Positions 22,333 through 27,763 of a DNA stretch of 27,763 nt are shown piece by piece. The position numbers and the translations under genes are program-made. The DNA is taken from positions 1 through 27,763 of the forward strand of contig JAEWZB010000069.1 in NCBI GenBank assembly GCA_023395515.1, in the 5' to 3' direction. The notes under the pieces were generated by a model, which did not search any database, was not told the origin of the DNA, and saw nothing but the letters and a program-made list of their open reading frames with translations. This DNA is from Bacillota bacterium. GTDB lineage: Bacteria > Bacillota > Syntrophomonadia > Syntrophomonadales > Syntrophomonadaceae. Every line of letters begins with the position of its first letter. The first letter of the stretch is position 1.

Positions 22333-24453
22333 TTACTCTTCCCAGACTAATTCTATCTTACTGCCCTCAAAAATAGGGGTAGTAAACCCGGCCGCTGCTC
22401 CGTCAACTATTATTTTAAGCCGGCCTTTAGCGGTAGAGTTAATATTTACTACGGTGAAAATATCACTTAAGATGGCGGAGCTGTTATTGTTCAACTCTAA
22501 TTGCATATTATTACGCAAGTCTTCATTAATATTAATCAGCTTTCCCTCACTCTTTACGGAAGGGGGCGCAGTTGCCAATTTGATTGGTTGTCCATTCACT
22601 TCCACGGTGATATAACTAAGCTCTATTTCTTGCAGTATATCCTTAATCTTAGGCTGTAAGTTTTGCATGGTATAGGTGATTTTATCATTAATTCTTACCG
22701 TATCATTTAATTCGGCCGGTTTACCATTTACCATGACCTTAATAGGCTTCCATTGCAGGGACATAAATTGCCCATTAACCTGATAATTAAAGGGCTTTTC
22801 CTGTAAATAAACTTCGGCTGCCCCATGTAACAAGAGAATATTGTGCAGGCTGTCAACTCGTTTAAATTCCACCTTAGCCCGGTCTGGTATTTCCTGGTCA
22901 GAGTCGATTACTTTACCGTTAATAAAGACTAAGGGTTTTAAAACGATGCTTTCCCCATTTACCTCTACATAACCTACCGGACGATCAGGTATTAAGTCGG
23001 AAAGTTTTATAACCGCTTCTTGACCATCAGTTCCCCGTACAAATTCAATTACATCTCCGTCAAAAACCAGGCTGTCTAAGGCTGCGTCTTCATGGTTCAC
23101 CTTAATCACCGGGGGAGTGCCCATTTTACCTTTATATGATTTAACTACTCCATTTATTTCTATAGTTTTGCCTAAGCCAGGTTTACCGTAGATATTAGTA
23201 AGTGCTATACCTGAACTTAGTAAAGCTTGACTAACATTAATTTTTCCCGTATTCCACAAGGCTATTTCCCTATCGTTCACCTTAACTTTAATAAACGGGA
23301 CGGGTCGGGAGGTTAATGAATTGTAGGCAATTCCTAAGGGGGTTACTCCCTGGGGGCCTTGGAGAAATTCCGAATTAATTACTAATTCCTCCAAGCTTTC
23401 CGGGCTGCGAAGTCCTACCCGGTTAGACGGTAAATTAAGGTATTGGGCTAACATACTCGTTAAAGCAGGAGTCAAACTCCCTCCCCCTACTAAAATAACG
23501 GCATCTGGACTTTTCTGGTTTAGTTCCAGAATGTTTTGGGCTATTTTTTGGACTAGTTCATTAGTGGTAGTTTGCATTTGCTCAATAATTTGCTCGGAAC
23601 CAACTTTATTTTTATTACCCAGAATATCTGTAAATTCAACCCTTTCCTTTTGGCCTAGCTCTCGCTTCAAAGTTTCCGCCTGATTAAAATCCAGCAGATA
23701 TTCCCCGGCCACAAATTCAGTTAATTTATCGCCTCCCATAGGCACCATGGCATATGCAAAAATATTGCCATTTTTAATAATGGCAATATCCGAAGTTCCA
23801 GCCCCAATATCAACTAAAGCTAGGTTTAAAAGTCGCATGCTGGGGGGAATAGCCACCGATAATGCTGCTATAGGCTCTAAGGTAAGGCTTAATATATCTA
23901 AGTCGGCTCTTTTTAAGGAAGAAAACAAGCTGTCTACTACTACCCGAGGCAAAAATGTAGCAATGACTTCTACCGCTATACTTGTCCCAATTTGCCCCAC
24001 TAAGTTACCTATTTTTTGATCATTAAGATAATAAGAACCAACACTGTAGCCTACACAAAAATAATCCTTATTATCACTATTCTCATCTTCAGCTAATTTA
24101 AACTGGGCTTTCTGAACTGCTTCTACTTCTAAAGCTAATACTTCTTCCCGATTTATTTCATCTAAAGCCGGCCTTTTTTGGATAGCATTACCAGTAGCTG
24201 TTTGCAAAGCCCGGCCTGCCGCTGCAACTGCTGCGGACTTAAGTTCAGTATTCATCCTCATTTCCAGAGCTAATTTGATCTCTTGAATAGTATGAGCTAC
24301 TGCCTCCACGTCATGGATTTGGCCATCTATCATAGCTCTAGTTCTATGTTCCCGCATTTCACTATCCATCACCACAAAGCTATTTTCCGTTTTTTGCATC
24401 ACCAATCCTACTATTTTCCGAGTGCCTATATCTAGAGCAAAAATGTTATCCAT
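22333..24453 (-). CDS. FtsA/PilM-like actin-fold protein with long C-terminal extension
   Basis: Residues 1-380 are an FtsA-type ASKHA ATPase: phosphate-1 motif DIGTRKIVG (8-16), phosphate-2 DIGAGTSDIA (215-224) and adenosine motif VGGGSLTP (322-329). Residues 385-706 are an extension not found in ordinary FtsA (about 410-440 aa). It contains repeated short strands of the type V-x-V-N-G/D near 389, 431, 496, 509, 557, 573 and 617, plus FDGDVIEF (464-471), suggesting tandem small beta folds, possibly beta-grasp-like. No FtsA membrane-targeting C-terminal helix is obvious. It follows tagA by 28 bp, downstream of mbl and flgF. A role in division, envelope growth or an actin-like scaffold is likely but unproven. 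Confidence 0.9.
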   Translation of the reverse strand: MDNIFALDIGTRKIVGLVMQKTENSFVVMDSEMREHRTRAMIDGQIHDVEAVAHTIQEIKLALEMRMNTELKSAAVAAAGRALQTATGNAIQKRPALDEINREEVLALEVEAVQKAQFKLAEDENSDNKDYFCVGYSVGSYYLNDQKIGNLVGQIGTSIAVEVIATFLPRVVVDSLFSSLKRADLDILSLTLEPIAALSVAIPPSMRLLNLALVDIGAGTSDIAIIKNGNIFAYAMVPMGGDKLTEFVAGEYLLDFNQAETLKRELGQKERVEFTDILGNKNKVGSEQIIEQMQTTTNELVQKIAQNILELNQKSPDAVILVGGGSLTPALTSMLAQYLNLPSNRVGLRSPESLEELVINSEFLQGPQGVTPLGIAYNSLTSRPVPFIKVKVNDREIALWNTGKINVSQALLSSGIALTNIYGKPGLGKTIEINGVVKSYKGKMGTPPVIKVNHEDAALDSLVFDGDVIEFVRGTDGQEAVIKLSDLIPDRPVGYVEVNGESIVLKPLVFINGKVIDSDQEIPDRAKVEFKRVDSLHNILLLHGAAEVYLQEKPFNYQVNGQFMSLQWKPIKVMVNGKPAELNDTVRINDKITYTMQNLQPKIKDILQEIELSYITVEVNGQPIKLATAPPSVKSEGKLININEDLRNNMQLELNNNSSAILSDIFTVVNINSTAKGRLKIIVDGAAAGFTTPIFEGSKIELVWEE

Positions 24454-24481
24454 TAAATCCTCCCCCTATTTGAGGCTTTTT

Positions 24482-25219
24482 TTAAACGTATTTTCTACCC
24501 CTGGTTAATATGGTAAAAACAAATTTAGGCAAAACCATTTGCCGCTTTAAGCGGGAAGGTTCTGCGCCCAACCGATATAACCATTCTAAATTAAGTTTAA
24601 TCATTATATCAGGAGCTCTTTTTTTAATACCGGCAATAACATCAAAGCTTCCCCCGACTCCAACTGCTACTGGAACTCCCAATTCATTTTTATGTTGGTT
24701 AATAAAAAACTCCTGTTTGGGTGCCCCTAAACCTACCAGTAATATATCTGGCCCGGCTTCTCTAATTTCTTTAACCACGGTTGCTACCTCTGATTCTGAA
24801 AAATAACCATCCCTTATCCCGGCTATTTTTAAATTTGGGTAGGATAATAATAATTTTTCTGCCGCTGTTTCTGCTACTTGGGGTGCTGCTCCCAGCAGAA
24901 ATATCTTCCATTCCCGGGCTTGAGCATTAGCACATAGTTCATAAACCATATCAATACCGGTAACCCGTTCCTTTATTGGCCATCCTAAGCGGCGGGCTGC
25001 CCAAACAATCCCGATGCCATCAGGAGTTACTAAATCAGCTTGGTTAATGACCGCTTTTAAAGGTGAGTTGTTCCTGGCCGCATAGGCTATTTCCGCATTT
25101 AAGGTTATAATATGCGCCGGCTTTCGGGCGGCAATAAATTCGCTTATCCTGGTTATAGCCCCTTTTTTATCTATCACATCTATATAACAGCCTAAAACAT
25201 TGGCTTTCTCTCTATTCAT
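24482..25219 (-). CDS. WecG/TagA/CpsF-family glycosyltransferase
   Basis: This 245-aa GT26-family enzyme transfers an N-acetylmannosamine-type sugar onto a lipid-linked intermediate for teichoic acid or another envelope polymer, acting at the inner membrane face. Family motifs are TLNAEIAY (39-46), ADLVTPDGIGIVWAAR (61-76), RVTGID (85-90), GLGAPKQE (163-170) and GVGGSFDVIAGIKKRAP (187-203). The C-terminal basic stretch could aid membrane docking. The ATG is preceded by a GAGGTAGGG-type SD. It appears co-transcribed with the FtsA-like gene. The donor and polymer cannot be read from sequence; tagA and wecG are equally valid labels. Confidence 0.93.
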   Translation of the reverse strand: MNREKANVLGCYIDVIDKKGAITRISEFIAARKPAHIITLNAEIAYAARNNSPLKAVINQADLVTPDGIGIVWAARRLGWPIKERVTGIDMVYELCANAQAREWKIFLLGAAPQVAETAAEKLLLSYPNLKIAGIRDGYFSESEVATVVKEIREAGPDILLVGLGAPKQEFFINQHKNELGVPVAVGVGGSFDVIAGIKKRAPDIMIKLNLEWLYRLGAEPSRLKRQMVLPKFVFTILTRGRKYV

Positions 25220-25274
25220 ATCCCTACCTCTTATAACATTTTACTTTTTACCTCTTACCTTATTATTTTAACCA

Positions 25275-25304
25275 TTTATATAAAAATTTCCTGCTAAAAA
25301 GCAA
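25275..25304 (-). promoter_or_regulatory. Candidate promoter of the tagA and FtsA-like operon
   Basis: The minus strand has TTGCTT (25299-25304) and TATAAA (25275-25280), 18 bp apart. It lies between the flgF terminator and the tagA start. The -35 overlaps the terminator tail, so support is modest. Confidence 0.35.
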
Positions 25305-25326
25305 AAACCGCTCCCCTTAGGAGCGG
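25303..25326 (-). terminator. Terminator after flgF
   Basis: CCGCTCC (25308-25314) pairs with GGAGCGG (25320-25326) around a 5-nt loop. On the minus strand it is followed by TTTTTGCTTTTT. It lies 14 bp after the flgF stop. Confidence 0.85.
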
Positions 25327-25340
25327 AATTTTATTATTAA

Positions 25341-26126
25341 TTACATAGTGCTGGCCACTTTGTCTATAGCTATTTGGGTAGTTTCATCTTCAGCCTGTAT
25401 TACCTTTTGCAAGGCTTCATAATTTCTTACCACCGAAATCAAGTTAACCATTTCTTTAACCGCATTAACATTAGATTCTTCAATAAAACCTTGAATTACT
25501 TCGGGATTTTCCATTTCCATATATTCGGTATTACTTCTAAATAAGTTACTGCCGATTTTTTCGCGGTTTTGTAAAGCAGCTTCATCAAAAGCTACAATTT
25601 TAAATTGGGTAAGCTCCTCACCATCAACAGAAATAATCCCCCGGTTATCTACTGATATATCGTCACTATCAAGATAAATATATTCATCATAATAGTCTAA
25701 AACCGGATAACCGTTATTATCAGTCAGTAGCCCTTCTGGAGTAATCTTAAACTCTCCGCCCTTAGTAAAGGCTTCTCCTTGGGGAGTTTCTACCACAAAA
25801 AAACCTAATTCGCTACCGATGGCAAAATCAGTAGTTTGTTCGGTCTTTTTAAAATTGCCTAAACTAAAGTCAGTATAAACCCCATCTAAAACGGCTCCGG
25901 TTCCTATTCTACCTATAGTTTCAATCGGCAGACTAGTATAAGTTCCGGGGCCGGTTTTTTCATTTTCCCCTAACCTGGTCATTAACATAGTAGGGAAACT
26001 TTTAGCTACCGTAACTTCTTTTTTAAAACCTGCTGAATTAACATTAGCTATATTATGGGCAATAGCATCTTGTTTGGCCATTTGTAACATCATGCCTGAT
26101 CCAGCCGTATATAATCCTTTTATCAA
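25341..26126 (-). CDS. flgF: Flagellar hook-basal body rod protein, FlgF/FlhO type
   Basis: This 261-aa flagellar rod component has the N-terminal motif IKGLYTAGSGMMLQMAKQDA followed by HNIANVNSAGFKK, and a matching C-terminal NVNAVKEMVNLISVVRNYEALQKVIQ coil. Rod proteins pair these termini in the coiled-coil core. I place the start at TTG 26124-26126, because GGAGG (26135-26139) sits 8 nt upstream and homologs begin M-I-K/R-G-L-Y. An ATG at 26147 would place the SD inside the gene. It lies just after mbl, as flhO does in Bacillus, but the usual second rod gene (flhP/flgG) is absent here. Confidence 0.92.
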   Translation of the reverse strand: MIKGLYTAGSGMMLQMAKQDAIAHNIANVNSAGFKKEVTVAKSFPTMLMTRLGENEKTGPGTYTSLPIETIGRIGTGAVLDGVYTDFSLGNFKKTEQTTDFAIGSELGFFVVETPQGEAFTKGGEFKITPEGLLTDNNGYPVLDYYDEYIYLDSDDISVDNRGIISVDGEELTQFKIVAFDEAALQNREKIGSNLFRSNTEYMEMENPEVIQGFIEESNVNAVKEMVNLISVVRNYEALQKVIQAEDETTQIAIDKVASTM

Positions 26127-26195
26127 AATTAAATCCTCCGCGCCCAAACATTTACATAGTTATATCTTCGTAAAATAACAACTAATACTTTAATG

Positions 26196-27224
26196 CTAAA
26201 GAATCTTTCTCGCACTTTTATTTCTGGAACGGGATAATAAGGACATTTCATGCAAAGCTTTGCCGGTTCCTTTAGCTACACAAGAAATAGCATCATCGGC
26301 AATATGTACCGGTAAATTAGTTTCCTTAGACAGGAGTAAATCTAGCCCCTCCAATAAGGAACCTCCGCCAGTCATCACAATCCCATTATTGACTATATCA
26401 GCAGCTAATTCCGGTGGGGTATTTTCCAATACACTTTTGACTCCTTCTATGACTGCTTCCACAGGCTCTTGTAAGGCTATCCAGCTTTGCCCCGAAGTAA
26501 TTTTGACGGTCTTGGGCAAACCGGTTACTAAGTCTCTGCCTCTTATATCCATAGAATTATTTCTATTGCGATCAGTAACATACGCAGTACCCACCCGCCA
26601 TTTAATTTCTTCGGCAGTGCGATCCCCAATCATTAGATTATATTCTTTACGGACATAGCGGATAATAGCTTCATCAAACTTGTCCCCTCCTATGCGAAGA
26701 GAAGTATTACATACAATACCGCCTAAGGATAAGACAGCTATATCTGAAGTTCCACCCCCGATATCGACTACCATGTTGCCGGTAGCTTCGGAAATATTAA
26801 TTCCGGCTCCTAAAGCTGCTGCTAAGGGTTCTTCAATAATAAAAGAATTCCTGGCCCCGGAAGATAAAGTAGCTTGTCTTACCGCTCTTTCTTCCACATC
26901 AGTGGCCCCGGTGGGAATACATACAATTACCCGGGGCTTGAAAAATAATCTTTTACCAATTACTTTACGGATAAAATGAGCTAACATTTTCTCCGTCATA
27001 TCATAATCAGCAATAACTCCTTCCTTAAGAGGACGCGAAGCCACAATATATCCCGGAGTTCTTCCTAACATTTGGCGCGCCTCTTCTCCTACGGCGATAA
27101 CTTTATTAGTATTCTTGTCATAGGCTACTACTGAAGGTTCATGAAGCACAATTCCTTTACCTTTTTTAAAAACGAGAACACTAGCAGTCCCTAAATCTAT
27201 TCCGATATCTTCTTCAAAAAACAT
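26196..27224 (-). CDS. mbl: Rod-shape-determining actin homolog (Mbl/MreB type)
   Basis: This MreB-family actin forms membrane-bound filaments that guide lateral wall synthesis. At 342 aa it has IGIDLGTASVLVF at the N-terminus, IPTGATDVEERAV, the DIGGGTSDIA phosphate-2 motif (154-163) and a TGGGSLLEGLD adenosine motif. I chose the ATG at 27224 (MFFEEDIGIDLG), preceded by GGAGGG 11 nt upstream. An in-frame ATG at 27257 would add 11 residues and is less like homologs. Position directly after spoIIID, as in Bacillus, favours mbl over mreB. Confidence 0.95.
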   Translation of the reverse strand: MFFEEDIGIDLGTASVLVFKKGKGIVLHEPSVVAYDKNTNKVIAVGEEARQMLGRTPGYIVASRPLKEGVIADYDMTEKMLAHFIRKVIGKRLFFKPRVIVCIPTGATDVEERAVRQATLSSGARNSFIIEEPLAAALGAGINISEATGNMVVDIGGGTSDIAVLSLGGIVCNTSLRIGGDKFDEAIIRYVRKEYNLMIGDRTAEEIKWRVGTAYVTDRNRNNSMDIRGRDLVTGLPKTVKITSGQSWIALQEPVEAVIEGVKSVLENTPPELAADIVNNGIVMTGGGSLLEGLDLLLSKETNLPVHIADDAISCVAKGTGKALHEMSLLSRSRNKSARKIL

Positions 27225-27307
27225 TATAGCAAGGACCCTCCCTACAAAAAATTTCATGCTATAACATTATTTTACCTGTTGTTTGTTATTATTGCTATTT
27301 CTTTTAT

Positions 27308-27577
27308 TTAGATTTCTTTTGCGACAGGTAAGATATCGGCATATTTTTTGCGAGTAGCTTCTCCGCCCCTAATGTGGCGTTCCGCTTTATTTCTTTCTAA
27401 AATTTCTTTAACTTGTTCAGCTAATTCCTTGTTAATTCTAGGTAAACGTTCGGCTACATCTTTATGCACCGTGCTTTTTGATATGCCAAAAATTTCTGCA
27501 GTTTGCCTGACTGTATCTGAAGTTACCAAAATGTGGTTGGCTACTTTCACCGCTCTTTTGCGAATATAATTTTGCAT
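27308..27577 (-). CDS. spoIIID: Sporulation transcriptional regulator SpoIIID
   Basis: SpoIIID is a small HTH protein that activates and represses mother-cell genes during sporulation. At 89 aa it starts MQNYIRKRAVKVANHILVTS. The HTH lies at about 21-43 (DTVRQTAEIFGISKSTVHKDV), with the C-terminal basic helix RHIRGGEATRKKY, both diagnostic. The ATG has a GGGGGAG SD upstream. It precedes mbl by about 80 bp, the conserved order. Its presence is strong evidence for a spore-forming Firmicute. Confidence 0.97.
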   Translation of the reverse strand: MQNYIRKRAVKVANHILVTSDTVRQTAEIFGISKSTVHKDVAERLPRINKELAEQVKEILERNKAERHIRGGEATRKKYADILPVAKEI

Positions 27578-27763
27578 TGACTTTCTCCCCCTGTGTGATT
27601 TATATCAATATATTCAGGGTTAAGTAAGTCTTAGAACCACTTTTATGGGAGAGGGCTAAGTATAAGGGGTGAGGCGCTAGAAGTAATAAGCAAGGAGAAT
27701 AAGAAGGCTGGTGATAGGGGTAGGGGCGGCCTTTGGCCGCCCAGGGGTTTAACCCCCTCTAGC
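27578..27763. other. Region upstream of spoIIID, purine-rich
   Basis: No gene is seen. On the minus strand a TATAAA with a weak TTACTT 17 bp upstream could drive spoIIID, but I see no clear SigE -10. From about 27650 the plus strand is purine-rich (TAAGGGGTGAGG and similar) and leads into the GC-rich palindrome, which is listed separately. Confidence 0.45.
27724..27757. repeat. GC-rich palindrome, copy 3, with adjacent hairpin
   Basis: GGGCGGCC (27724-27731) pairs perfectly with GGCCGCCC (27735-27742) around TTT. A second small hairpin, GGGG (27744-27747) with CCCC (27753-27756), follows directly. The purine-rich leader before it resembles the minus-strand leader of copy 1. Confidence 0.65.

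Noticed and set aside
26127..26147. An ATG start for the flagellar rod gene at 26147
   Set aside because: The SD would lie inside the coding region; TTG at 26126 gives the family-typical N-terminus.
1..27763. CRISPR array, tRNA, rRNA or intact insertion sequence
   Set aside because: I saw no regularly spaced repeats, no tRNA or rRNA signature and no transposase ORF; only a headless frame at 3246-3433 could be a mobile remnant.

Overview
The window reads as chromosome of a spore-forming, flagellated, rod-shaped Firmicute, most likely a clostridial lineage near the Peptococcaceae or Desulfotomaculum group. The evidence is gene content and order: spoIIID, an mbl-type mreB, a flagellar rod gene, a wecG/tagA glycosyltransferase, an FtsA-like protein, ctsR-mcsA-mcsB-clpC, radA, disA, a YacL-type PIN/TRAM protein, ispD and ispF. 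Nearly all of this backbone is on the minus strand. The lineage call is inference; no rRNA gene is present.

Layout by decreasing coordinate, which is the direction of transcription for the minus-strand genes. (1) 27.6-25.3 kb: spoIIID, mbl and flgF, closed by a terminator. (2) 25.2-22.3 kb: tagA/wecG and a 706-aa FtsA-like protein with an unusual C-terminal half, closed by a terminator. (3) 22.2-17.5 kb: the class III heat-shock operon ctsR-mcsA-mcsB-clpC behind tandem CtsR operators. (4) 17.4-14.9 kb: radA and disA, closed by a strong terminator. (5) 14.7-7.8 kb: an operon for a MacAB-type exporter (adaptor, ATPase, permease), a TolC-like protein without obvious barrel strands, and a two-component system. 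(6) 3.4-7.7 kb, plus strand: a MarR regulator and a heterodimeric ABC exporter. (7) 2.8-3.2 kb, plus strand: a small Cys-rich, MazG-like protein with its own promoter. (8) 2.5-0.1 kb: yacL, ispD and ispF.

In Bacillus, disA, yacL, ispD and ispF are neighbours. Here about 12 kb of mostly export-related genes lies between disA and yacL. This block looks more GC-rich than its flanks and appears to be an accessory insertion or lineage-specific module.

The most notable sequence-level observations are these. The response regulator has an in-frame TAA that removes its winged-helix wing, and the missing 15 codons are still present downstream and end in an ATGA overlap with the kinase. Three direct repeats at exactly 11-bp spacing lie upstream of the adaptor gene and look like the OmpR-family binding site of that regulator. 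A 15-bp motif is shared by the marR and ABC-exporter promoters. A 128-nt imperfect palindrome lies between marR and the ABC genes. The two ABC subunits carry complementary motif degeneration. The FtsA-like protein carries recurrent V-x-V-N-G strands in its C-terminal half. I saw no tRNA, rRNA, CRISPR array or intact insertion sequence.
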